From assembly GCA_025602905.1 (NCBI GenBank), contig JAHLKI010000005.1, positions 434,001 to 498,000 of the forward strand: a DNA stretch of 64,000 nt, given 5' to 3'. The notes under the pieces were generated by a model, which saw only the letters and a program-made list of their open reading frames with translations, was not told the origin of the DNA and made no database searches. The translations under genes and the position numbers were made by a program. How positions within the stretch are numbered: position 1 is the first letter of the stretch; every line of letters starts with the position of its first letter. Shown here piece after piece: positions 23,053 through 34,028 of the stretch. The DNA is from Phlyctochytrium arcticum. Its lineage: Eukaryota > Chytridiomycota > Chytridiomycetes > Chytridiales > Chytridiaceae.

Positions 23053-26000
23053 TCAAAAATCAGCATTGTCAGCTTTCGAGTCGTTAGAACCACCCGTGCC
23101 GTCAGAACTTTTCCCTCCTTTACTGCCTGGCCCTGCATCGTTGCTTGCCGCAGCCATGGACGCCGACGATGGTACATCAGTTGAACCAAGATCCTCAGGG
23201 CCTCCCATGAAAAAATCCTGTAAACTATCGACAAATGGATCGCCAAGATCGCCACCGCCGCCGCCACCACCCCCAGACATGACACTCGAATTATTGATCC
23301 AGTCCTGCAGCGAATCTTCCCCGAGCATTTTTTCAAGGTCAAAATCGTCGGCATCAGTGACACCGGCGGACGGGAGAGGCAACTCTGAACCAGTCGTCAA
23401 TCCAGACAGTGGATGCGAGGAATCCACCGAAGTAGATGGTGGCGGTGCTGGGGAAGGTACTGGTTGTGGAGTGGCAAATTTTGGTGCCGTGCTGGAGGCA
23501 GGCGCTGGCGGAGGTTTGGTCGCGACCGGGGTGACATTCGTGGGTTCGGGCACTGGAGGAGCGGGGATTACGGAAGTTACAGTTGGCTGGAACAGGAAAG
23601 TTCAGTACCATTGATTCAAATGAATGCAACTATAATTTCTCTTACCTTGGTATTTTGCGGAGGTAGGTCCTCCGCCTGGTCCGTTGGTACTGGGTGTCTG
23701 TCCCGCGTTGGATGCATGTGGCTGCTGCTGCTGCTGCGAGGATGGCGGCTGTTGCGGCATTGACGGATGTATTTGCAGTTGTTGTTGGTGCTGTTGCTGT
23801 TGTTGTTGTTGCTGCTGTTGTTGCTGTTGTTGCTGCTGCTGCTGTTGATGCTGCTGTTGTGCGTGAGCGGCAGCCGCTTGTGCCTGCACTTGCTGCTGCG
23901 CCTGCGCTTGAGCTTGCATCTGCGCATGTTGTTGGTGGGTATGTTGTGTCATGGTTTGCTGATTGAATGCCTGCTGCATCTGCGCTTGTTGCAACTGCTG
24001 TTGGGCCCGCGCGTGCTGTTCCATCCGCATTCTTTGCTGTTGCATCTGCATGACTTGCTGTTGCCGCAACGCGATGGCTCGTGGATCTTGATTCATCTGC
24101 CCAGGCATCATACCGTTGGGAGGCATTGACATAGGGACACCATTTTGCGGCATACTCATTCCCGAAGGATTCATGTTCATCTGATTTTGAGCGTGTTGGT
24201 GCTGCTGTTGTTGTTGGTGCTGCTGTTGTTGCAACTGCATCATGCGCTCTTGCATCTGCTGCTGTTGGGTCCCCGGCTGACCTCCTGTCGGCGTACCTGA
24301 CATAACTTGTGAGCCATCTTGACTGAGATCACTGGCTTTGCGTTTCAAAGCTGCACTTGTTGGTGGCATTTGACCCTGTGGATTGACTGGACTGCGAGCA
24401 GCCATAGACTGCGCGGCAGCCTGGTGATACTGAGACAAACGGTGATGCTGCTGTTGCTGTTGTTGCTGTTGCTGATGCTGCTGCTGTTGTTGTTGCTGTT
24501 GCTGCTGCATCATTAGCTGCTTCGCCTGATTTTGCTGGTGCATCATAGCATCCGGTCCTTGCGTGACCTGTGGATTGTCCGGATGTCGCATACCGGGATT
24601 CATAACCATCCCATGGGGACCCATTTGAGCGCCTTGAGGCATTCCTGGGTGTCCGCCCATCTGTTGCATAGCACTCATCCGTCGTTGCATATGCAATTGC
24701 TGCGCTTGTTGAGCCGTCATTTCTCCTCTGCTAACCATTTGTGCGTATGCTGCCTGCTGCTGGGCACTCATCATTCCACCATGAGGAACAACCGGACTTT
24801 GCTGCATGCCGCTTCCTTGCGGCATTGAGTGGGGTATACTGGGACTTTGAACGGCAGTACCGACAGTGGGTATCGAGCCAGCTCCTACTTTTGGACTGAA
24901 ACTATTATGGCGCATTCGCTTATTGTTTGGTCCTAAAGCATTCATCTCAGCCACACCAGGATGTGGGGGTCCTTGCGACATATCAGACTCCCCCTGGTAA
25001 AGAAAAGCTTATCAGTTCTGACCCGGAATAAAATTCCAATGAGAAGACGTACCTGCATGCCTGGATTCATGCCGTTGGGCATTCGCTGTCCCTGCTGGCG
25101 ATGCATCTGTTGCTGTTGTGGATGCTGTGGGGGCTGCTGGGGGTTATGCTGCTGCATCATCATCTGCTGCTGTTGCCTATGAATACTATATAATGTCAGG
25201 ATTTATTCAGGTGAGGAAAATGAGACTGCCTACCGCTGTCGAATGAGCGTATGCACCTGCTCTTGTTCTGGTTTCGAAAGCGTGTTCAGATCCCGGTTGG
25301 GAAACACGTGTTTGGCAACACCATAAAATGGACTATGCGGACCCCCTTGACCCATGTATGGGGTGGGAGTGGACGACATACGACTAGGCATGGACGCCAT
25401 TCCAATAGAGGGGGAAGGAGAGGGATGTTGGGGCCCACGTAAGTTTGGCCCGTTCATTTGCTGATCAATAGTGCTGGTGGCACTGGGGGCTGGACTACTT
25501 TGTGGATGCATAATAGACATGGAGTTGGGCATGGAAACAGGGGCCATATGTTGAGCACGCGCTGCATCACTCATCGAAACTCCATTTACTGTCGGGTTAT
25601 GTGGGTGTCCATCCTGATGCCCATAGCCTGGCTGCTGTTGTCGCGCAAATTCTTGACGCATCATTGACATTCTTTGGGCAAACTGAGGATCACTTCGCTC
25701 CCGTTGTGCCTGCGGAAGCAAAAGTCAATGGTCGAATCTTATTTTATTACAACGTAATATCCCACCTGAGCGAAAATCCTGGCCTCTTCGCTAGGGCGTA
25801 CTTTCGGAAAGTCATTCCGAGCTCCCTGCTGTTGTGCAGCAAAGATGTCCCAAAAAACAGACCACCACTCAATCAAGAATCCCTGAGGGGTATCAATACG
25901 AGCACTTCGATTCGGGGGAAATTCGGCTTGTGCCTCGACGGAAAACCTCTGCGCGGTATCTTGATATCCGCTTTTGACCAAATAATCTTGAATATAAACA

Positions 26001-26687
26001 TGTAACCTATCGTTTTGGTAGATACATCATCAAAAAAATGTCTAGATTTTGACGAGGCTATCAAACTCACATTGCACGGGCGCTGGCTCCTCCATCTGCA
26101 TTCGGACCTCCGTTGTCCATTCCTTGCTGGGAGGGCGGCATCCCAAAATTCAAGGTTGCCGCCAAATGTTTTTGCATCGCCGCTGCAGTCGCTAATGACA
26201 TAGTATTCGCCGTTGAGGACGAGGGAGATTGACCTCGCGAAGGCCCGGCACCCTCACTGGCCTTGAGCGCCGAGACTGAGCTCGTGCTATTACTCCTACC
26301 CTGTAGACTCAACGAGGGAGAAGGTGCCTGATTGGGGCTCGGGACTCGCGACGATGTACCAGATGATATAAGGGAAGAAGGGGGTGGCGGTGGTAAGGAT
26401 GATGTCGATGACTGAACTCTCTGCTGCTGTTGTTGGTGCTGTTGCCCCTGCTGCGAGGATGGTTGAGGTGAATCTGATATGACAGTCACACCGCTACTAT
26501 TCGGTGGATGTGTGTACGGCGCAACCGACGACGCAGGTCCCTGTTGCTGATGCTGTTGCTGCAACGTTGCTGGTGCTGGTTGGCTAACTGTTCGTTCGGG
26601 ACGTAAATTTCCCGGGTTTCTTGGTGAAGGCGCTACAGATGATTGGAAGCGCTGACCGGATGTGAGGGCCAGGACCTGCTCCGTCAT
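23053..26687 (-). CDS. LisH/LUFS-domain, glutamine-rich transcriptional co-regulator (Flo8/SSDP/LEUNIG type)
   Basis: Exons (minus) 26687-26071, 26006-25766, 25709-25234, 25176-25053, 24993-23646, 23552-23053 give 1,101 aa. Exon 2 encodes a LisH motif (LHVYIQDYLVKSGYQDTAQRF), followed by the LUFS signature DTPQGFLIEWWSVFWDIFAA shared by LEUNIG, Flo8 and SSDP/SSBP proteins. The long middle is Gln/Met/Pro-rich with two large polyglutamine tracts. The C-terminus is acidic (FDLEKMLGEDSLQDWI, DPFVDSLQDFFMGGPEDLG) and resembles an activation domain. LUFS proteins work as scaffolds for LIM-domain-binding or repressor complexes and, in yeasts, as Flo8. The last intron uses an acceptor (CTCCTCCAG at 23553) 33 bp past a weaker one, because only that keeps the acidic frame. 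Intron 1 is preceded by a poorly conserved 205-residue Ser/Gln-rich N-terminus. Confidence 0.87.
23765..23875 (-). repeat. CAG/CAA (polyglutamine) microsatellite, tract 2
   Basis: Run of mixed CAG/CAA codons coding for about 30 Gln with a few His. It is in frame in the LUFS protein. The antisense strand reads as poly-Leu and is not a gene. Confidence 0.9.
24440..24515 (-). repeat. CAG/CAA (polyglutamine) microsatellite, tract 1
   Basis: About 22 Gln codons interrupted by His in the LUFS gene. Likely polymorphic in length between strains. Confidence 0.85.
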
Positions 26688-28554
26688 GAACTCGTTTGGC
26701 GTTTAACGTTCGACGATCTGATATCAGGCTTTGACCCGCGTGCCAGATGTGTTTCCTGCTACTTTGACCCTGCAAACTTGTTTGCTGGGTCTCCTTCTTA
26801 GTTCTTGGACAGAGATGAAACCAGGCGTGCCCGTATCAATTCGTCTCCCCGGTTCCCCCGTTCAAAAAAGGAGAAGAGTAACGGCTCAAAAGACCGTAGG
26901 TCATAAATAGCACACGGAATTCAGGGTCGTCTCGGGCAATATACACCCACTGCCCTTCTCGAAAGCCCGCTTGTCAACCAAAATCGCCAAAACAAAAGCC
27001 GGTCCACCTCTTTCTGTGCTAGCTGTCCGATACCGCTGAGTCCTCCGCAAAGTGTTTGATACACAAGTGTGCTAGTCCGGGTTGGATGGGTTTGTGGCAA
27101 TCGCGAGAGCTTCGATTGTTGCTTGCCTCAGGTGGAGCGAGGTTAGGGTCCGGTGGTGACCGTTGTCCTCCGGCGTTAGAATCTTGAAGGCCCAGGAACA
27201 CAGAACAGCGAAACGACGCAAACAACGCTCAAGGGTCCAGCTAGAGCACACTAAAAGTCTCGGTGCAGCGCGCGGTTGTTGCTGGTCGTTGCTGGTTGCT
27301 CCGTAATGGCAGTGGCCGTTGGGATTTCCAATAGGTTGTCAACATTCGGTGCGGGTGTGGTCGTTGCGCTGGCAACGAAGGGCGGCAGAGTCATCACGAT
27401 CTTCGATCGCCAGGGAAAGACATTGCGCAGTCAATCTTGAGCGTCGTTTTCCCTTCCATAAAACGCCGAGGAAAAACAACGTCTATGCAAGCAGATTAGA
27501 GGCAACGTGCACAGAGTGTGAGATTGGTGTCTCTTCGTTGTCCACTGCTTTCAGGACACGGGAACTGCATTAGAATTTGAAAATCCTTTGGTCAAGGTTG
27601 CCGCACGACTGTACTGGTCCATCATCACAGAAATGATGAATCTACCCAACTCTGACAATTTGACTTTTCTCCGCGTTCCATGGTATGAGCGGGGTACGAG
27701 CATGAAATGATACCCCAGACCAGTAGGCGGTACTTCACATTACCAATGCACTGGGGGTGAGGTTTGGTTTCCCCATTCCTCTCACCGCACCAAAGTCCTT
27801 CTTACTGACGTCTTTCCCGGCACAGTCCAAACTCATTATTGTAGTTCGCCGATTGCCAATCTAATATGTATACTCTTATACGTATTTCCTTTACGTAGCG
27901 CGTAAGGCAAACTTTCCCACGCGGAACTGTGACAATCCGAAAGCGTAGTAGCAATGAAGCAAGTGCACGCATGTATACAAATGCACACTCTGTATACATG
28001 CTCCAGATAGATCAAACTCCATTCTTCCGAATGTAAATATCTCACGAACCGATCGTTCTTGCTTACATCTGACTATCAGCACCATTCGCGTGTTTTACTA
28101 CTCCGACCTGACAACGGGTCAAGGACATGATTGCAATAGCATACCACGCCGATTAAGTCATACTCCATCTTAAAGCTTGGCACAATCCCTCCAGTGGTGG
28201 GAAAACCGCGGTGTTGTTTTGTCATGCCGTACGTACCTTCACTTTGACAAGGTCCCTTCCCAAATATTCGCACAACTTCCCCATAACAATGGATGGAATG
28301 ATACAACTGTACAAAAGAGATCTGTTATCCAAAACAAAAATATAAAGTCTCTCCAAGGAGACATCCCATAGAAAAACAGAAATCCGGAAGGGGTGCAACA
28401 AACGAAAACAATTCTATAGAACGCCTTTTTTTTGAAAAGACGTAAAGTGACGGGAAAAAAAAGATAAAAAAAGGTGGGGGGGTTATCGAGTAAGTACAAA
28501 AAAGAAAAGAAAAGTGTGTGTGGTCTAGCCACACACGTCTATAAAAGAGAGTTG
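26688..28554. other. Intergenic region, 1.87 kb
   Basis: Upstream region of the LUFS gene and 3' side of the GATA gene. Contains CAACGAC/GTTGCTGG-type short repeats near 27270-27300, a perfect hairpin at 27969-28001, and A-rich tracts (28430-28520) near the end of the GATA gene. Small open frames in all directions lack domains. Confidence 0.5.
27969..28001. repeat. Perfect inverted repeat, 11-bp arms
   Basis: GCATGTATACA at 27969-27979 and its exact reverse complement TGTATACATGC at 27991-28001, separated by 11 bases. It could fold as a hairpin or act as a dimeric binding site. It lies 550 bp beyond the GATA stop codon and 1.28 kb upstream of the LUFS start. Confidence 0.9.
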
Positions 28555-31311
28555 TTATCGCGTCGGTCCAAAGATGTCCATGCCCAGATCCTGCTGGCCG
28601 TGCTGATGATGAGCCGTGAACGCTTGCTGCTGCTGTTGTTGTGGGGTCTGATCCCACTCGGGTAGATACCCGCCCGGCTGTGCCTCAAAATCGACGTCAA
28701 AATGCATGTGGGGATCGTCTTGCATCGGGTCATGCGGATAAGGGACTGAATGAAACTGCTGGGTCCGTTGTTGATGTTGATCCACACTCATGGCATCGTG
28801 CGACGCGAAATCGGGTTCGTAGCCAGGCATCATGAAACCGTTGCGGACGGGCATGGAGGCAGAGAGATATTCGGCGCTGGTGACGTCGTGGGCGAGACCG
28901 TCGTCGATGAGGGAGGCAATGTCGTCCTGCTCGATAAAGTCGGGGGCAGTATCAAAGGGGAGGTAGCCGGTATTGGGGAGACTGCCGTGAAAGTCGGGAT
29001 GGGTGTCGGGGATATGCTGGTGGTGGCTGCTGGATTGGGAGGAGTTGTGGGATGGGTGGTGTTGTTGGTTATGGTGAAACCCAGCAAACCCTTGGGTTGG
29101 GACTGAAGCACTCAGGATGTGCTCTTGAGGTTGCTGATGCGCCGGTGAGTGATTCAACTCCTGGGGTTGCTGCTGCTGCTGCTGCTGCGGCTGCGCAATA
29201 GAGAGTTGTTGTGGGTGCGCAATGACCGCAAATCCCTCCGCACCAGCTCCTGATGGTATAACCGGCCCCGCCGAGGGCAAATGGGCATCGTCATTGGCAT
29301 GTTCCCTGTATCGATCTTTTGGCAAATATCCATGCCTGTTATACCACATCCCACACGCATTACACAGCGTTTTAGCTCCCAAGGGTCCCTTCCGCAACGC
29401 AGGTGTAAACTTGCCCGAACACAGACACCATCTGCACCTCCAGTTGCGGCGGTATTCCGAAACACTAGCCGAGCCATCTAAATTGTACTGACGGGCGCTA
29501 GCTCCGAATCCACGATGGGCAGGAGGGAGTGCCGCTTTAGCAGGTGGGTCGGGCGGTGCATTGAGCATTTGATCAATTTGAGACTTGAGCACTTCAGGGT
29601 CAACAGCATTTTTGGAGCGCCAGTCCTTCTTTGATTTCGTGGTAGTGGGGAGAGACGAGGCAATTGAGGTCAAAGAGGAAGGTTGCGATGTAGAAGGATT
29701 GGCCGCTGATGTTGCTCCGATGGGTTTGGATGTGGCTGACGCTCCAGCTGGAGCAAGATGACTTTCTGCTGGTGCACTACCTGCGTGAAACTGACTTGAC
29801 AAAGCAGACAAACTCGGTTGGGATGGTGGCTGTGGCGGCTGTACTTGCTGTTGCGGCAAAGAGTGTGCTTGGCCTCCACTGTTATTCAAAGATGATGACA
29901 AATGAGACTGATGCTGCTGCGGGTGTTGATGAATGTGCATATTGGCAAAGGCTTGGGTCGGCGATTGAGAGTACGAATGAGATGAAAATTGAGAACTTGT
30001 CGCCGGCGCCGATATGGGAATGGCCGAATGTGGGTGGTGCAGTGATGTGGGAGAGGAAGAAAAGTTGGAGAGAGATTGCGGATAAAGAGTGTGCGTGGGG
30101 GCAGATTGGGACAGAATGTTGGAATGGGATGAATTGGGAGGATCGTATGAAGAAACCAAAGATAATTGTCGGCCATGCTGTGGTTTGTGATGGTGATGAA
30201 TGGGTTGTTGTGGTGGTTGTTGCTGATGATGGATATGGTGTTGTTGCTGGTGAATTTGCTGCTGCTGCTGGTGCTTTTGTGCTGATTGATTCGGGTTACC
30301 AATCAGACCTCCAGTACTGCCGCCACCCATGCCTTGGTTAAAAGGAAGGCCATAGGAACGAGGTAAAGAGCCCACGGCCGGGCTCGAACTACGGGGATGT
30401 CGACCAGGCACGGGAACTCCACCTCGCGAATTGGGTGAGCCCATGAATCCCATAGATCGTCCGTTACTGTTGCTTCTTTGCAAAGCAATAAATCCGCCAG
30501 GGCTACCACCCCCGTTGCCCGCAGCATACTGTTGCGAGCCATTGTCGGCGGTGCTGTAAAAATGTGACCCATGATGATCGGGCATACTCGTTCCAAAACC
30601 CGTTTCTGGCGTCCCATCTGATTAGATACAACAACGTTTAGACTCTGACCTGAACAGTGAAAGCTTAATCAAAGTAAAAAACTTACACCATCCATTGTTA
30701 GAGTTGACACTGGATGCAGCGGCACCGGGCACCGAGCTCATGTCGCTTTGACCAAGAATACTTGCCGTGTACATGTCAAACTCTTCATCGCTCATCAACT
30801 TTGCTTGCCAGGCATCTTTGAGTACCCTCAGAGCCAACATTTGATCTGCCCCTGAGGCTGCAACAAAGTTGGCCAAGACACCTAATCGTTGGGCCATGTA
30901 GACGTCCTTGGAAAGCCGCCCCGTACTGAAATGCGCCAAGAGACCGCCGAGGGAAGTCGACAATGTATTGTGAGCGGGGAGCATCTGCGAGTTGCGGTTG
31001 TCGTGAATGGCAGCGGCCAGAGCGCTCTGATGGTGGGATTTGGGTCCGGAGCTATAGACATTGACGGGTTGCGGGGCAAATTCCGGAGCCGGGGAGAGGG
31101 CGGGTGGAGAGAGGGAAGAGGAGGAGGAGGTCGAGGACGAGGCGAAAGAAGAATAAGAAGGGTTTATGACCAAGGGAGCAGGCCCGAGGGGGCTGGAAGC
31201 TGGGGCCCCAGCGCCGCCATAGAATGCAAAGTCGATAGGGGGAGACGGGTAGGAGGCCGAGGTATTGCTGACCGCCTGAGTTCGAAGCGGGCGGTGCGCC
31301 AAGACGGTCAT
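28555..31311 (-). CDS. GATA-type zinc-finger transcription factor, Gln/His/Ser-rich
   Basis: Two exons (minus 31311-30687 and 30617-28555), 895 aa. A single zinc finger near residue 600 reads RCRWCLCSGKFTPALRKGP..TLCNACGMWYNRHGYLP, that is C-x2-C-x20-C-x2-C, the longer-loop variant of the usual fungal x17/x18 GATA finger. A conserved-looking helical block occurs near the N-terminus (SLGGLLAHFSTGRLSKDVYMAQRLG to MSDEEFDMYTASILG, about 115-190), perhaps a regulatory or dimerisation domain. Everything else is low complexity (Gln, His, Ser, Pro). Acidic/aromatic stretches near the C-terminus (DTAPDFIEQDDIASLIDDG) may activate transcription. GATA factors of this sort control nitrogen, iron or light responses; which one cannot be told here. 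Confidence 0.87.
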
Positions 31312-31912
31312 CGGATCGTCGTCTATTCTGTCGTTTGCTGGTCTAAACTCCTTCTTTACTCTGTAGTCGATCTATACACTCCCCCTTCTATTGTAACGGT
31401 TCGTTGACACTCCAGTTTTCCCGTGTGCTGCGGATCTTACCAGGAGGGCCAAACAGGTTGGGATCGTCGCCGTACGGATGTCGCCTGGACAGTTGCGAGT
31501 AGTGTTTTTGTCCCTAGTGTTGTTGATCGACACAAAGAGTGTGTTGCGGTGGGTTCTGATCCAGAAGTGTGCCGAAATGGCGAAATGGTCTTGTCTATGT
31601 TGTCTCTATATATGCGACAGTCTATAAGGTCCTCCTACCACAACCACACAAACATCCGCGGCCGTTCTCGTTGTCGTCGTCGTCGGCGATCTGGGGTCTT
31701 TATATAAAAGCACCTTTTGACGCAAGTTTTTGACGGAGAGCGAAATAAGACAGTGTTCACGGAACACTACGCGAGTCCCTGAATTCACCGCAGCTGCTGC
31801 TCCTGTTGACAAGGACAAGGGTTGTTGCTGGGGCCCCTGGTGGGTTGTTTAGATATCTAGCGCCCGATTCCCTGGTGGGGTGAGTGTATGGAAAGCCTTG
31901 CGCTGATGTGTG

Positions 31913-31922
31913 TACTCGAGTA
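31913..31922. promoter_or_regulatory. TACTCGAGTA palindrome, GATA upstream copy 1
   Basis: Perfect 10-bp palindrome 602 bp upstream of the GATA start codon. One of five identical copies in the window. Confidence 0.6.
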
Positions 31923-32000
31923 TACGGAAAATGTACGGAGGGAAGAGGGAGCAGAGGGGGGGGTGAGAGCCTGCGTACCGTACGATTGGCGTTCGTCGTT

Positions 32001-32030
32001 CGGTCGGTTGGTCGGTTGGTCGGTCGGCGG
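32001..32030. repeat. GGTC/GGTT short tandem repeat
   Basis: Imperfect repeats of CGGTCGGTTGGT-type units next to a GC-rich patch, about 700 bp upstream of the GATA start. Confidence 0.7.
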
Positions 32031-32863
32031 GCCCGCGGGGGAGGAGGGGATGGCAAGTTGTAGACTCGTGCGGAGGATCGTCGCACCCCGTACCATACAC
32101 AGCGAGGGATAATAATCACTGGGTGGGAATTAGCACACTTCTAAAAACTGATTGACTTCTGAGAGTCTGGCAGTAAGTGCTAACTCGTAACTCGCAAACC
32201 AAAGTAAATGCTGATGCAAAAAAAAGGTTTCGGCTGGTGCATTGGCGAATATGTTGGTGTTGGCCGAAAATGTTGTCCAGGCGAGACAAACCCACGCAAG
32301 AATCGCGACACTTTGAGCTGGGGCCAGTCAAATATTCAAGGCTTTGTTTCACACTTTCCCATCGCATTTTTTTTTTATCATTAGTACTCAACATCCTATT
32401 TGATAGCGTTGGCATATCTGTGCTGGTTAGGCCTTCACTTGACCGTGGTTTTGAGGAATTTTGATAAATGTCTCGACGTTCTCCGAGCCTCTCGCGGAGA
32501 GACCAAGGGGGCATAATATTACGCCAATTGTATAGCGGAGAGGAGGTGCCCCACCACCACAATTCTGGGGCCGACCAGGTGGGTCTGTTATTGTTGTGGG
32601 TCTTGTTCCCCGGTGGAAGCGGGGCCACCTGACGGGCCTGACCTGCATCTGGGGAACCTGGACCAGGGGACCTGCATCACCGGATGACTGTCGGCGTCGT
32701 AAACGGCGTCGTAGGCTCGTAAATGGGCGAGTATCTTTGTATATACGTTGTATATCAGGCAACGTTTCGGAAAATGACTAAGAAATGCAAGCTGTCGGCG
32801 ATATCGATAGTATGATATGCGAACAATGCGTCAATACGCACGATATGAGAATATTTAGTTTCA

Positions 32864-32887
32864 TACTCGAGTATTGCATGCATGCAA
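32864..32887. promoter_or_regulatory. TACTCGAGTA palindrome abutting a 14-bp TTGCATGCATGCAA palindrome
   Basis: TACTCGAGTA at 32864-32873 (extendable to 12 bp, ATACTCGAGTAT) runs straight into TTGCATGCATGCAA at 32874-32887. Two different palindromes side by side suggest a composite protein-binding element. Confidence 0.6.
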
Positions 32888-33738
32888 CCGCTAGCTTTTT
32901 ATCGTGACACCGAGCGCTAATCTTTTGGGGCTGTAAAAGCACCCGAGATTATAGGTTGATTGACTATCCGTATCAGACTATCAGCTTGCAAGCATTTTAC
33001 CCGACCCTCCCCTCTCGCATGTCATATCTCGCGCAATTCCAAAGTCCGCGCAAATCCAGCTGTGCTGATGGTGTGTCTTTGGTTTTGCAAGACACTGGAA
33101 CTTGGGCGTAGTAGTTGCGGGTACCCAGATCTTTCCAATGAACAGCCCGTGCTTTCTGTTCTGTCATGTTCTCCCAGATCTCGATCGAGTATTCAGTTCA
33201 CTCTATCATAGCACAATCTGGGCCCGTGCATCGCACCAGCACACCCATGGTGACCAAGCACATCAAAGGAGCCTTGCATCTGTCCACTTGCTTTCGCTGT
33301 ACACACATCCGATCTTACCGGTACTGTGCTCGAGTACACATGCACAGATCTGAAAGATGCAGACCTTATTATCAGGTACACACCTGACGACTCATGTCAT
33401 TACCGTACACAAGGGCATTATACTTGAGTATATATTCGAGCACGAGTATTTTCCATACCCAACAGATGCGTTTACCGCTCAGATGAATTACTCCCATGCC
33501 CCCAATGCTCCATTGCAGCACTGCCGCTTTGCATCCACGCAACAACGGGCACTGCTGCACTGCCCTTCCATGAGCCATAGGATCGTCCTGGGAATCGCTG
33601 GGATCGTCGTCCATGCCATAGCGGCCTTACACCGGGCCTTATACAACAGGTATGATAAAAGTGTCCGAAAAGTAAACCAGCTTGTCCGAAAACTCCAGCA
33701 TGGCACTTGTTGTTTCGGCTGGCTCTGGGCTGGCTTGA

Positions 33739-33752
33739 ACGCGTCGACGCGT
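33739..33752. promoter_or_regulatory. Double MluI cell-cycle box in a 14-bp palindrome
   Basis: ACGCGTCGACGCGT contains two ACGCGT boxes and is itself a perfect palindrome. ACGCGT is the element bound by MBF-type factors in fungi. It lies 277 bp beyond the URA2 stop and 2.4 kb upstream of the GATA gene, so its target is unclear. Confidence 0.5.
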
Positions 33753-34028
33753 CCGTACTTTTGCGTGTCTCACGCGCGCGCCCCCGTGGCATACCCGTCA
33801 TTGTTGGGACGTCGTGGATGTTCAAATTCAACAGAACGCTTGAAGCGGAGATACGAAGGAAAGTGGAATAACATTGACGAATGGTGGGATTGGATGTTTA
33901 TAAATTACATTGGTTAGAGGCAGATAAAACAAAAAAAATGAACAAAAAAAAGGATGATTGTCAAAAGAAACATAAATCAAATAGATAGTGGTGTGTTAAA
34001 AATACAAAAGGGTTGGAAAAGGGATAAT

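Larger units (their letters stand above)
31312..34028. other. Long intergenic region (2.7 kb) rich in palindromes
   Basis: Upstream region of the GATA gene, ending at the 3' side of URA2. Holds two TACTCGAGTA palindromes, two close variants (33327-33336 and 33421-33430), a 14-bp palindrome TTGCATGCATGCAA (32874-32887), a GGTC/GGTT repeat and a double MluI box. Open frames here (for example 33357-33917 plus) overlap these elements, lack domains and are not supported as genes. Confidence 0.6.

Noticed and set aside
23553..23586. First acceptor (CTGTTCCAG at 23587) of the last LUFS intron
   Set aside because: It puts the exon in a frame that hits a stop at 23354 and loses the acidic C-terminus. 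The acceptor 33 bp further on keeps the frame.
23767..24129. Poly-leucine plus-strand frame
   Set aside because: Antisense reading of the CAG/CAA tracts in the LUFS gene.
33357..33917. 186-codon plus-strand frame between GATA and URA2
   Set aside because: Overlaps regulatory palindromes and a double MluI box, has no domain, and a minus-strand frame is open over part of the same DNA.
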